From Pseudoponticoccus marisrubri (GTDB lineage Bacteria; Pseudomonadota; Alphaproteobacteria; Rhodobacterales; Rhodobacteraceae): a stretch of DNA of 64,000 nt. A program made the position numbers and the translations under genes. Below, in pieces: positions 9,058-17,382 of this stretch (position 1 is its first letter; every line of letters begins with the position of its first letter). The notes beneath the pieces are model-generated. The model had not been told where the DNA came from. It saw only the letters and a list, made by a program, of their open reading frames with translations, and did not search any database. The stretch spans positions 62,001 to 126,000 of the forward strand of contig NZ_LPXO01000001.1 in NCBI RefSeq assembly GCF_001482405.1. Direction: 5' to 3'.

Positions 9058-10074
9058 ATGACAGAGCCGGTCCTCACCTTCACCGATCGCGGCATCTATT
9101 GCCCCGCGGGCGACTTCTTCATCGACCCGTGGCGCCCGGTGGATCGCGCCCTGATCACCCATGGCCATGCCGACCATGCCCGTCCGGGCCATACCCACTA
9201 CCTCGCCACCGATGCCGCGCTGCCCGTCATGCGCCACCGACTGGGCGAGATCACCGCCCAGGGCATCGCCTATGGCGAGACGCGGCAGATCGGCGGCGCG
9301 CAGGTCTCGTTCCACCCCGCCGGGCACATCCCCGGTTCAGCCCAGATCCGGGTCGAGGTGGCGGGCGAGGTCTGGGTCGTCTCGGGCGATTACAAGACCA
9401 CGCCCGACGGGCTGTGCGAGCCGTTCGAGCCGGTGCGCTGCCACAGCTTCATCTCGGAATGCACCTTCGGGCTGCCGGTGTTCAAATGGCACGACCAGCG
9501 CAGTGTCGCGTCCGAGATCAACGCCTGGTGGGCGGCCAACCGCGCGGCGGGGCGCTTCTCCCTGCTGGGCGCCTATTCGCTGGGCAAGGCGCAGCGCCTG
9601 CTGAGCCTGCTGGAGCCGCAGGGCCCGATCCTGACCCATGGCGCGGTCGAGGCCACGAATGCCATCCTGCGCGACCAGGGCTACACCCTGCCGGACACGA
9701 CCCATGTCACCCCGGCGCTGAACCCCAAGGAGGTGCCCGGCGCGCTGGTCATCGCGCCGCCCTCGGCGCTGGGGTCGCAATGGGCGCGGCGGTTCCGGCC
9801 GGCCTCGACCGGGTTCGCCTCGGGCTGGATGCGGTTGCGGGGCATCCGGCGGCGGCGCGCCATGGATCGCGGCTTTGTCATCTCGGACCATGCCGACTGG
9901 GACGGGCTGCACGCGGCGATCCGCGACACGGGCGCAGAAAACATATATGTCACGCATGGTTACACAGACATCTTCGCGCGATGGCTGAACGAGCGGGGCT
10001 GGAACGCGCAGGTCGTGCCGACCGAGTTCGGCGGCGAGGAAGAGGACAGCGCCCCGGCGGAGGCCGCGGAATGA
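9058..10074 (+). CDS. Ligase-associated DNA exonuclease, metallo-beta-lactamase fold
   Basis: The 338-residue protein has the metallo-beta-lactamase signature LITHGHADHARPGH, a second metal site in FHPAGHIPGSAQI and GDYK, and the beta-CASP-like domain of SNM1/CPSF-type nucleases. Genes of this subfamily travel with ATP-dependent ligases, and the product is thought to trim DNA ends before joining. The start at 9058 is taken because an upstream in-frame ATG (9022) would add a non-conserved tail. Its TGA overlaps the ligase ATG by four bases (ATGA). Confidence 0.92.
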   Translation: MTEPVLTFTDRGIYCPAGDFFIDPWRPVDRALITHGHADHARPGHTHYLATDAALPVMRHRLGEITAQGIAYGETRQIGGAQVSFHPAGHIPGSAQIRVEVAGEVWVVSGDYKTTPDGLCEPFEPVRCHSFISECTFGLPVFKWHDQRSVASEINAWWAANRAAGRFSLLGAYSLGKAQRLLSLLEPQGPILTHGAVEATNAILRDQGYTLPDTTHVTPALNPKEVPGALVIAPPSALGSQWARRFRPASTGFASGWMRLRGIRRRRAMDRGFVISDHADWDGLHAAIRDTGAENIYVTHGYTDIFARWLNERGWNAQVVPTEFGGEEEDSAPAEAAE

Positions 10075-11663
10075 AGGACTTCGCGGCGCTCTTCTCGGCC
10101 ATCGACCAGACCACGCGGACCACCGCCAAGACCAAGGCGCTGGCCGAGTATTTCGGCCACGCCAGCGATGACGACAAGCTGTGGACCATCGCGCTCTTTT
10201 CCGGGCGGCGCCCGCGGCGCGCGGTCACGACGACAGATCTGCGCGCCTGGGCGGCCGAGGAGGCGGGCATTCCGCTCTGGCTGCTCGAGGATTGCTATCC
10301 CATCGTGGGCGATCTGGCCGAGACGATCGCGCTGCTGTTGCCACCGCCCGAGACGGTCTCGGATCTCAGCCTCAGCCACTGGATCGGCGAGCTGCGCGCC
10401 CTGCATGACATCGCCCCCGAGGATCGACCGGCCCGGATCCGCGCGGCCTGGGCCCAGCTGGACGAGACCGAGCGCTTCCTGTTCAACAAGCTGATCACCG
10501 GCGGCTTTCGCATCGGGGTCAGCCGCAAGCTGATGACCCGCGCGCTGGCCGAGGCGACGGGCCAGGACGAGGCGGTATTGGCGCACAAGCTGATGGGATC
10601 CTGGACGCCCGACAGGACGAGCTATCACGCGCTGATCGAGGCCGAGGACCCCGCCGCCGATCAGAGCCGCCCCTACCCGTTCTATCTGGCCTACCAGCTG
10701 GACGACCCTGCGGCCGAGCTGGGCAGCCCGCAGGACTGGCAGGCGGAATGGAAATGGGACGGCATCCGCGGACAGGTCATCCTGCGCGGCGGCGAGACGC
10801 ATGTCTGGTCGCGTGGCGAGGAACTGATGACCGATCGTTTCCCCGAATTGACGCGTGCGGCGGATTTCCTGCCCATGGGCACTGTGTTCGACGGCGAGAT
10901 CGTGACATGGGACGGCACGCAGCCCATGCCCTTCAACAGCCTGCAGCAGCGGATCGGGCGCAAGACCGTGCCGAAGAAGCTGCTGAAGGAGGCGCCGGTC
11001 ATCCTGCTGGCCTATGACCTGCTCGAGGATCAGGGGCAGGACCTGCGCGACACACCCCTCCGCGACCGCCGCGCCCGGCTGGAGGCGCTGTTGGCCGACC
11101 TGCCGCCCGAGGCGCCGCTACGCGCCTCGCCGGTGATCGGCTTCGACAGCTGGGACGGGCTGGCGCAAACCCGGGCAGAGGCGCGCGCGCATCGGGCCGA
11201 GGGCGTGATGCTCAAGCGGCGTGACAGCCCCTATCTCTCGGGGCGCAAGAAGGGCGACTGGTGGAAATGGAAGCTCGAACCGCTGACGGTCGACGCGGTG
11301 ATGATCTACGCGCAGCAGGGCTCAGGCCGGCGGGCGAACCTGTTCACCGATTTCACCTTTGCCGTCTGGAAGGGCAACGAGCTGGTCCCGTTCACCAAGG
11401 CCTATTCCGGCCTGACCGATGCCGAGTTCGACCGCATCACCACATGGGTGCGTCGCAACACGCAAGCGCGCTTCGGCCCGGTGCGGCAGGTCACGCCCGA
11501 GCATGTGTTCGAGATCGCCTTCGAGGGCATCCACGAAAGCCCGCGCCACAAATCCGGCATCGCGCTGCGCTTTCCACGCATGGCGCGCTGGCGCCAGGAC
11601 AAGCCCATCGACGAGGCGAACACGCTGGAGGATTTGCGCGACATGCTGTCCACATACGGCTAA
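10071..11663 (+). CDS. ATP-dependent DNA ligase (ligase-associated repair module)
   Basis: The 530-residue protein has an N-terminal DNA-binding domain, an adenylation domain with active-site Lys228 in EWKWDGIRG, motif III (VFDGEIV), motif IV (EGVMLKR), motif V (KWKLEPLTVDAVMIYAQ), and a C-terminal OB fold. Such bacterial ligases seal nicks using ATP and act beside the NAD-dependent LigA. The overlapping exonuclease indicates a DNA repair pair. The usual partners, an Lhr-type helicase and a phosphoesterase, are absent from the locus. Confidence 0.95.
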   Translation: MKDFAALFSAIDQTTRTTAKTKALAEYFGHASDDDKLWTIALFSGRRPRRAVTTTDLRAWAAEEAGIPLWLLEDCYPIVGDLAETIALLLPPPETVSDLSLSHWIGELRALHDIAPEDRPARIRAAWAQLDETERFLFNKLITGGFRIGVSRKLMTRALAEATGQDEAVLAHKLMGSWTPDRTSYHALIEAEDPAADQSRPYPFYLAYQLDDPAAELGSPQDWQAEWKWDGIRGQVILRGGETHVWSRGEELMTDRFPELTRAADFLPMGTVFDGEIVTWDGTQPMPFNSLQQRIGRKTVPKKLLKEAPVILLAYDLLEDQGQDLRDTPLRDRRARLEALLADLPPEAPLRASPVIGFDSWDGLAQTRAEARAHRAEGVMLKRRDSPYLSGRKKGDWWKWKLEPLTVDAVMIYAQQGSGRRANLFTDFTFAVWKGNELVPFTKAYSGLTDAEFDRITTWVRRNTQARFGPVRQVTPEHVFEIAFEGIHESPRHKSGIALRFPRMARWRQDKPIDEANTLEDLRDMLSTYG

Positions 11664-11750
11664 GATCCTGCACAGCGGGCAGAATTCGCACTTCTAAACC
11701 GGTCGGTTCGGTGACAGGCTGCGCGCAATCCCGTTCAGACCAAAGATCGC

Positions 11751-12623
11751 ATGACCCGCATTCTATTTCTTGTACTGGCCCTGTGCGGCCCGGCCCAACT
11801 TGCCTCTGCCCAGTCCTCCACCCTGTCGGGACGCGTCGCGCTGGGTTATACCGACGACCTGTCCGGCACCGCGATCGGGGCGGTCGACCTGACATGGTCG
11901 CTTGCCGTGACCCGGCGCCAGCCGCTGCGCTTCGAGATCGGCACCTACCTCTTCGCGCTCGACGGCAAGCGCCCGCATGAGACCTATGCCGCCTTCGCCT
12001 GGAATGACAGCTGGCGGCTGGGCGTGGTGCGCCCGGCCTATGACGGCGTGCTGCCCTCGGGGTTCGAGCGGCTGGCCCCCTACCACGCCTATGAGCGCGC
12101 CGAATATGCCCGCGCCTTCACCACTGTCGAGGCCATGCGCCGCACCGCCGTGCCTTGGGGCGCCTCCTACGAGGGGGTGTCGGGCCCGCTCAGCTTTGCG
12201 ATCTCGGTGCATGACGCGGTCAAGGGCTCTTTCCGCTCGGGCACGGTGGCGGTGGAATATGCCGGGGCCGGCTGGAGCCTTGCCGCCGCGGTCGAGGGCG
12301 CGCGCAGCCGCGGGGGCCAGCATCGCGATACCAATTCCAAGATCGGCGCACGGTTCGACGTGGCGGGCGGCGCGGTCGGCATCGCCTACCTGCATCCCGA
12401 GCTGAACAACCGCGACAACGCGCTGGCCCTCGACATGACCCTGCCGCTGGGCGACCGGCTGACCCTGATGGGCGCCGCCGAGCTTACCGAGCTGCACCGC
12501 GATGACGCCTACGCGCTGGGGATGGATGTCCGGCTGCGCGACACGCTGTCGGTGCTGGTCTCGGGTTCGGACACCACGGCGCGGGGCAGCGCCGCGCATC
12601 TGACGCTCGAGACGCGCTTCTGA
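11751..12623 (+). CDS. Porin-like outer membrane beta-barrel protein
   Basis: The 290-residue protein has a clear signal peptide (MTRILFLVLALCGPAQLASAQ). The mature part consists of alternating short hydrophobic and polar strands rich in Gly, Ala and aromatics, and it ends in Phe (LTLETRF), the usual signal for outer membrane insertion by the BAM machinery. These features suggest a small beta-barrel related to porins. No specific substrate can be assigned. It is preceded by an 87-base gap after the ligase and is probably a separate unit. Confidence 0.7.
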   Translation: MTRILFLVLALCGPAQLASAQSSTLSGRVALGYTDDLSGTAIGAVDLTWSLAVTRRQPLRFEIGTYLFALDGKRPHETYAAFAWNDSWRLGVVRPAYDGVLPSGFERLAPYHAYERAEYARAFTTVEAMRRTAVPWGASYEGVSGPLSFAISVHDAVKGSFRSGTVAVEYAGAGWSLAAAVEGARSRGGQHRDTNSKIGARFDVAGGAVGIAYLHPELNNRDNALALDMTLPLGDRLTLMGAAELTELHRDDAYALGMDVRLRDTLSVLVSGSDTTARGSAAHLTLETRF

Positions 12624-12695
12624 CCCGCCGGCCCTTGAACCTGCGGGCCCCGAGCGCTTAGCTGTCAGGCAACGCACATTTCAGGAGACCCGCAC

Positions 12696-14510
12696 ATGCG
12701 CATCCAGCCACTCCACGACGCCAATGCCAGCGCCGGAGGCAAGGACCTGGGCAAACTGCCGGAATGGGATCTCACCGATCTCTATGCCAGCCCGGACGCC
12801 CCAGAACTGAAACGCGACCTGGACTGGCTGGAACAGGCCTGCCGCGACTTCGCCGAGACATTCGAGGGCAAGCTGGCCGATCTGGACGCCGCCGGCATGC
12901 TGGAGGCCGTGGAGCGTCAGGAGAAGATCTCGGCCGTCTCGGGGCGCATCATGTCCTATGCGGGCCTGCACTACTACCAGCTGACCACCGACGCCGAACG
13001 CACCAAGTTCCTGTCGGATTGCCAGGAAAAGCTGACCACCTACACCACCCCGCTGGTCTTCTTCTCGCTCGAGCTGAACCGGCTGGAGGACGAGTTCCTC
13101 AACGGGCTCTTCGCGCAGAACGACGCGCTGGCGCGCTACAAACCTGCCTTCGACCGCATCCGCGCCATGAAACCCTACCAGCTATCGGACGAGCTGGAGA
13201 AGTTCCTGCACGATCTGGGCGTGGTGGGCGACGCGTGGGAGCGGCTCTTCGACGAGACGATCGCCGGGCTGAGCTTTACCGTGAACGGCGAAGAGCTGAC
13301 CATCGAGGGCACGCTCAACCTGCTGACCGATCCCGACCGCCCCACTCGCGAGGCCGCCGCCCGCGAACTGGCGCGCGTCTTTGCCCAGAACCTGCGCACC
13401 TTTGCCCGCGTGCACAACACTCAGACCAAGGAGAAGGAAATCCTCGACCGCTGGCGCGGCATGCCGACCCCGCAGACCGGCCGGCACCTCGCCAATGACG
13501 TGGAGCCCGAGGTGGTCGAGGCGCTGCGCAACGCGGTGGTCAACGCCTATCCGCGCCTGTCGCACCGCTATTACGAGCTCAAGCGCAAATGGCTGGGGCT
13601 GGACCGGATGCAGGTCTGGGACCGCAATGCGCCGCTGCCGCTCGAGGACCCGCGCACCGTGACCTGGGACGAGGCGCGCGAGACGGTGATGAACGCCTAC
13701 AACGCCTTCGACCCGCGCATGGGCGAAATCGCGACCCCCTTCTTCGAGAAGGGCTGGATCGACGCCGCGGTGAAGCCGGGCAAGGCGCCGGGCGCCTTCG
13801 CGCATCCCACCGTCACCGACGTGCACCCTTACGTGATGCTCAACTACCTGGGCAAGCCGCGTGACGTGATGACCCTGGCGCATGAGCTGGGCCACGGCGT
13901 GCACCAGGTGCTGGCCGCCGGCCAGGGCGAGATGCTGTCCTCCACCCCGCTGACCCTGGCCGAGACCGCCAGCGTCTTCGGCGAGATGCTGACCTTCCAG
14001 CGCATGCTGGACAACGCCGCCACCGATGCCGAGCGCAAGGTGCTGCTGGCCGGCAAGGTCGAGGACATGATCAACACGGTCGTGCGCCAGATCGCCTTCT
14101 ACGATTTCGAGTGCAAGCTGCACGAGGCGCGCCGCGGCGGCGAGCTGACCCCGGACGACATCAACGCGCTTTGGATGAGCGTGCAGTCCGAGAGCCTCGG
14201 GCCGGCCTTCGACTTCATGGAAGGCTACGAGAGCTTCTGGTGCTACGTGCCGCATTTCGTGCACTCGCCCTTCTATGTCTACGCCTATGCCTTCGGCGAC
14301 GGGCTGGTGAACGCGCTCTACGCCGCCTACCAAGAGGCGCCCGAGGGCTTCCAGGACAAGTATTTCGACATGCTGCGCGCCGGCGGCTCCAAGCACCACA
14401 AGGCGCTGCTGGAACCCTTCGGCCTCGACGCCACCGACCCCACCTTCTGGGACAAGGGTCTGGGCATGATCGAAAGCTTCATCGACCAGCTAGAAGCGAT
14501 GGAGGGCTGA
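12696..14510 (+). CDS. pepF: Oligoendopeptidase F, M3 family metallopeptidase
   Basis: The 604-residue cytoplasmic zinc peptidase has HELGH at about residues 396-400 with the third ligand in LAETAS, the gluzincin pattern of family M3. The C-terminal region (FVHSPFYVYAYAFGDGLVNALY) matches PepF. It cleaves short peptides. A good ribosome binding site (CAGGAG) precedes the ATG. It is followed by the hairpin cluster at 14519-14670. Confidence 0.95.
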   Translation: MRIQPLHDANASAGGKDLGKLPEWDLTDLYASPDAPELKRDLDWLEQACRDFAETFEGKLADLDAAGMLEAVERQEKISAVSGRIMSYAGLHYYQLTTDAERTKFLSDCQEKLTTYTTPLVFFSLELNRLEDEFLNGLFAQNDALARYKPAFDRIRAMKPYQLSDELEKFLHDLGVVGDAWERLFDETIAGLSFTVNGEELTIEGTLNLLTDPDRPTREAAARELARVFAQNLRTFARVHNTQTKEKEILDRWRGMPTPQTGRHLANDVEPEVVEALRNAVVNAYPRLSHRYYELKRKWLGLDRMQVWDRNAPLPLEDPRTVTWDEARETVMNAYNAFDPRMGEIATPFFEKGWIDAAVKPGKAPGAFAHPTVTDVHPYVMLNYLGKPRDVMTLAHELGHGVHQVLAAGQGEMLSSTPLTLAETASVFGEMLTFQRMLDNAATDAERKVLLAGKVEDMINTVVRQIAFYDFECKLHEARRGGELTPDDINALWMSVQSESLGPAFDFMEGYESFWCYVPHFVHSPFYVYAYAFGDGLVNALYAAYQEAPEGFQDKYFDMLRAGGSKHHKALLEPFGLDATDPTFWDKGLGMIESFIDQLEAMEG

Positions 14511-14518
14511 GGACCGGT

Positions 14519-14670
14519 CCGGGCCGCAAGGCCCGGCGAACCGTCCGGGGGACGGTTTGAGGTCCGAACCGACGGAGCCCCGGGAGAGCAGCGGTCCGGG
14601 CCTTACGGCCCAGCAAACCGCTGGTTCGACGTTTTGGCGCGGGATTGGGCGGAGCCCCGGCGCAAACGTC
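14519..14670. repeat. Cluster of four stem-loops downstream of pepF
   Basis: Four inverted repeats follow one another. They are a 7-bp stem with GCAA loop (14519-14536), an 8-bp stem with GGG loop (14539-14557), a two-part stem CAGCGGT/ACCGCTG enclosing GGGCC-TTAC-GGCCC (14589-14623), and GACGTTT/AAACGTC enclosing a GC-rich core (14628-14670). The motif GGAGCCCCGG occurs twice. The second hairpin is followed by TTTGAGG and could terminate pepF; the function of the rest is unknown. Confidence 0.75.
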
Positions 14671-14937
14671 TCAGAACGCGCGTGGTTTCACCGTAGGGTT
14701 CTGACCGGGGCAACAAGTTGATTTTCCTCGGTGCCGCTTGAGGTGACAAAAACGACCGTTTTTGCCCAGAAGAGCTTGGCATCGACTTATTGCATCATTA
14801 ACATATCAGGTACTATCACTATGTTCGCGTCGCAACTTGTAAAGGAAGGAGAGAGAGTATTGGCTAATCGATCCTACTTGTTGTGCCCTTACCCGACGCT
14901 TTGAAACCATGAGATAAAATTTATTGCCTGAAATGTA
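14671..14937. other. Intergenic stretch where base composition turns AT-rich
   Basis: No gene is supported here. GC-rich sequence gives way to AT-rich sequence at about 14,710. A 27-codon open frame from ATG 14821 is unremarkable and has no recognisable product. The region probably carries the promoter for the two membrane-protein genes that follow. No ribosome binding site is obvious before 14938. Confidence 0.6.
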
Positions 14938-15348
14938 ATGGATAAGCATTTAGAGATATTCCGATACAAGCCAACCTCCACAATAGAAAGCACGTGTCTC
15001 TTTCTCGTTCTTATCATTGTAAGTGACTTCCACAGTCAGCTTCATTCGGACTCATCGATATTCGAAGCAAAGTTTGTGGAGTACGTTCTTCAAAATTTTC
15101 CGGGCATTTTTTTGGTATTTTTTGGATCCATTTTTGTGCTTTTGCCCACTGTCGTCGGTATTTTTATGCTTGTCGTTGCGGTTATTTCCCTTTTCAGAGA
15201 TACTTTATTTTCTACAATAAAAATTTTGGGTATTTTAAAGGCTCACCATACTACTCTTGCCCGTCGTAAGATTCGAAAATACCTACTTGAAAATGACATG
15301 AAGATCGGCCTCAAAGGCTTTCAGTGGGATGACAAAAAAAGAAAGTGA
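14938..15348 (+). CDS. Hypothetical AT-rich membrane protein (first of a pair)
   Basis: The 136-residue protein is not recognised. It has two strongly hydrophobic segments, at about residues 19-30 and 54-88 (FPGIFLVFFGSIFVLLPTVVGIFMLVVAVISLF), and a basic C-terminus (KGFQWDDKKRK). Base composition and codon use are far more AT-rich than in neighbouring genes, suggesting recent acquisition. Its last 20 bases overlap the next gene in another frame, so the two are probably coupled. Confidence 0.6.
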   Translation: MDKHLEIFRYKPTSTIESTCLFLVLIIVSDFHSQLHSDSSIFEAKFVEYVLQNFPGIFLVFFGSIFVLLPTVVGIFMLVVAVISLFRDTLFSTIKILGILKAHHTTLARRKIRKYLLENDMKIGLKGFQWDDKKRK

Positions 15349-15664
15349 GCGAGTTGAGAACTATAAGTGGGCTATGCTACTTTCCTTTCTTATTCTTCTC
15401 GAAGCTTTAAAGGCTTCGAATTCTCCTCGATCAACCTTGCACTCATTTTCCGAGAGCATAGGGAAAACAATCACATATCAATCATTTTTGAATGAAGGCT
15501 ATTTCTTTATTATTTTCATCTTGGCGGAGATTTGCGTTGTGACAATTCTTTCAGCGGCCTTTCGATTCATCGAGGAGGAATCAACATACGTTGTGTTTCC
15601 TAACAAAGACGCTGAAAATATTTCAGAAGAACTATTTGAAATTGAGAAGAAAATGCTCGCCTGA
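15329..15664 (+). CDS. Hypothetical AT-rich membrane protein (second of a pair)
   Basis: The 111-residue protein is not recognised. Two predicted membrane helices lie at about residues 14-28 and 58-77 (GYFFIIFILAEICVVTILSAAF), separated by a polar loop, with an acidic C-terminal tail (NISEELFEIEKKML). It begins inside the upstream gene and shares its AT-rich composition. No homologous function is proposed. The topology would fit a small two-component membrane complex, which is inference only. Confidence 0.6.
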   Translation: MTKKESERVENYKWAMLLSFLILLEALKASNSPRSTLHSFSESIGKTITYQSFLNEGYFFIIFILAEICVVTILSAAFRFIEEESTYVVFPNKDAENISEELFEIEKKMLA

Positions 15665-15769
15665 ATGCTTCATGTCTGAGGTGCGGGTGTTGATCTCAAT
15701 GCTCTTCGAGAGTTTTTTCGGCCAGAGCCCATATCTCTGTGTCTCCAACAAAAACCACCCTTTTCGCCC

Positions 15770-16039
15770 TCACTTCAACTGGCTGTCCTTCGAGCCGCGG
15801 CGGTTGATGCCTGCGCGCTGCCGCGCCTGACCGTCGCGCTCGGCGGCACAGTCGACGCAGAGCTTGACGCCCGGGATCGCAAGGCGGCGTTTCTCGGGGA
15901 TCTCCTCGCCGCATTCGGCGCAATCGCGCAGGCTCTCGCCCTGCGGGCCGCGGCGGGCCTTCATGCGTTCCAGCTCTTCGGCGATCGACGCCTCGATCTG
16001 TTCGCTCACTGCGCCATCCCGGCTCCAGCCCCCTGCCAT
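15770..16039 (-). CDS. DksA/TraR-type zinc-finger protein
   Basis: The 89-residue protein starts MAGGWSRDGAVSEQIEAS, with a four-cysteine zinc finger (CAECGEEIPEKRRLAIPGVKLCVDC) typical of TraR and short DksA relatives that bind the secondary channel of RNA polymerase. The coiled coil of full-length DksA is mostly absent. AAAGGGA upstream supports the start at 16039. It follows the DUF4389 gene on the same strand by about 20 bases. Confidence 0.88.
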   Translation of the reverse strand: MAGGWSRDGAVSEQIEASIAEELERMKARRGPQGESLRDCAECGEEIPEKRRLAIPGVKLCVDCAAERDGQARQRAGINRRGSKDSQLK

Positions 16040-16059
16040 GTCGATCCCTTTCCGCGTCT

Positions 16060-16362
16060 TCAGTCCAAGTCGGTCCAGGGCCAGGGTTTCACCTCGGAGG
16101 CGCCGGTCTGGTAGCGCGCGGCCTTGGCCATCCAGATGCCGAGATCGGTGCCGAATTCGGCCAGCCGCTCGTTCGGCTGGTGATTGTTGAGCAGCATGAT
16201 GACGAACTGCACCACGGTGCACAGGGTCAGCACCGTCTGCGCAAGGCTCAGCATCAGCCAGATCAGCACCATCGAGACCAGCCGCAGGCCCATGTTCTCG
16301 GCCTCGGCCGCGGGTTGCTCGCCATGCAGGCGCCCCTGGATCTTGTCTTCGTCGCTGGACAT
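16060..16362 (-). CDS. DUF4389 family membrane protein
   Basis: The 100-residue protein has a hydrophobic stretch (LRLVSMVLIWLMLSLAQTVLTLCTVVQFVIMLL) and the conserved tail NERLAEFGTDLGIWMAKAARYQTGASEVKPWPWTDLD, typical of DUF4389. The role of the family is unknown. The start at 16362 gives the family length; the longer frame upstream is antisense to the glutathione peroxidase gene. It is probably co-transcribed with the DksA/TraR-like gene. Confidence 0.82.
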   Translation of the reverse strand: MSSDEDKIQGRLHGEQPAAEAENMGLRLVSMVLIWLMLSLAQTVLTLCTVVQFVIMLLNNHQPNERLAEFGTDLGIWMAKAARYQTGASEVKPWPWTDLD

Positions 16363-16476
16363 GCGTGCCCCCGGTCTGCTTTCGCGCAGCCTAGCGCATC
16401 GCACCGCGCGCGCAAAGGGGATGGCTTGACCCGGTGTCCGCCGGGCTATCTTGCCAGCCATACAGGAGGGTCCGGA

Positions 16477-16989
16477 ATGAAACTGCTTGCAAGTCTTGTC
16501 TTCGGCCTGATGGCCAGCGCCGCCGCAGCGGCCGAGTTCGTCTTCGACAGCATCGATGGCGGCACGCTGTCGCTCGACAAATGGCGCGGCCAGCCGGTGC
16601 TGGTGGTCAACACCGCGTCGCGTTGCGGCTTCACCGGGCAATATGACGGGTTGCAGGCGCTTTATGACCGCTATCGCGACCGCGGGCTGGTGGTGCTGGC
16701 GGTGCCGTCTGATGATTTCCGGCAAGAGCTCTCCAGCGCCGAAGCGGTCAAGGAATTCTGCGAGGTGAATTTCGGCCTCGACCTTCCGATGACCGATATC
16801 ACGCCGGTGCGCGGGCGGGATGCGCACCCCTTCTACCGCTGGCTGCAAACCGAGGCGGGTTTCGAGCCCAGCTGGAATTTCAACAAGGTGCTGATCGGGC
16901 CGGAGGGCGAGTTCGTCGCGGGCTACGGATCGCCGGTCAAGCCGCTGTCGCGCCGCATCACCGGCGCCATCGAGCCGCTGCTCGACTAG
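16477..16989 (+). CDS. Glutathione peroxidase-type thiol peroxidase, exported
   Basis: The 170-residue protein has a signal peptide (MKLLASLVFGLMASAAAAAEF) and the peroxidatic cysteine in NTASRCGFTGQY. The tryptophan is in SWNFNKVLIGPEGE, and a possible resolving cysteine is in VKEFCEVNFG. The canonical FPCNQFGxQE block, which supplies a catalytic Gln, reads VPSDDFRQE here. Two-cysteine members reduce peroxides with thioredoxin rather than glutathione. A strong site (ACAGGAGGG) sets the start. Periplasmic location is inferred from the leader. Confidence 0.9.
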   Translation: MKLLASLVFGLMASAAAAAEFVFDSIDGGTLSLDKWRGQPVLVVNTASRCGFTGQYDGLQALYDRYRDRGLVVLAVPSDDFRQELSSAEAVKEFCEVNFGLDLPMTDITPVRGRDAHPFYRWLQTEAGFEPSWNFNKVLIGPEGEFVAGYGSPVKPLSRRITGAIEPLLD

Positions 16990-16997
16990 GGGAAAGA

Positions 16998-17017
16998 CCC
17001 CGGCCAACGGGCCGGGG
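16998..17017. terminator. Bidirectional hairpin between gpx-like and ydcH-like genes
   Basis: A perfect 8-bp stem, CCCCGGCC against GGCCGGGG, with AACG loop sits between convergent genes. No long T-run is present on either side. Confidence 0.5.
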
Positions 17018-17028
17018 CCGGGCCGCGC

Positions 17029-17265
17029 TCAGGCGCGCAGCATGCCGTAGATCTGGTCCTTGAGGACGGCGCGCTGCTTGCGCAGGTCCTCTTCCGCCAG
17101 CTGCTCCATGGGCTCGACATTGGTTTCGGCCCGGTGCACCTTGCGGTTGATCTCGTGATATTCCTCGGCCAGCTTGGCAAAATGCGCGTCGCTCTGCTTG
17201 AGCGCGCTCATCTTCTCGGCATATTCCGGGAATTCTTCGTGCAGTTCGTGGGGTGTGTGCGACAT
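17029..17265 (-). CDS. YdcH family small coiled-coil protein (DUF465)
   Basis: The 78-residue helical protein matches the DUF465/YdcH pattern (HEEFPEYAEKMSALKQSDAHFAKLAEEYHEINRKVHRAE...LRKQRAVLKDQIYGML). The role of the family is unknown. AGAGGAGG upstream gives a strong start. It is convergent with the glutathione peroxidase gene. Confidence 0.92.
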   Translation of the reverse strand: MSHTPHELHEEFPEYAEKMSALKQSDAHFAKLAEEYHEINRKVHRAETNVEPMEQLAEEDLRKQRAVLKDQIYGMLRA

Positions 17266-17382
17266 ACGCGCCTCCTCTTCATGTCATGTCCGAAGGACAG
17301 GTTTGCACGCCCCTGTGACCAAAGACTTTGACGAAGATCAACCACCTGCGCCGACCTGAAAAAAGTCGTGCGACCGCGGGCG

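Noticed and set aside
14821-14904. 27-codon frame after a purine-rich stretch in the AT-rich island
   Set aside because: Too short, no similarity, and the purine-rich stretch lies inside the frame rather than before the ATG.
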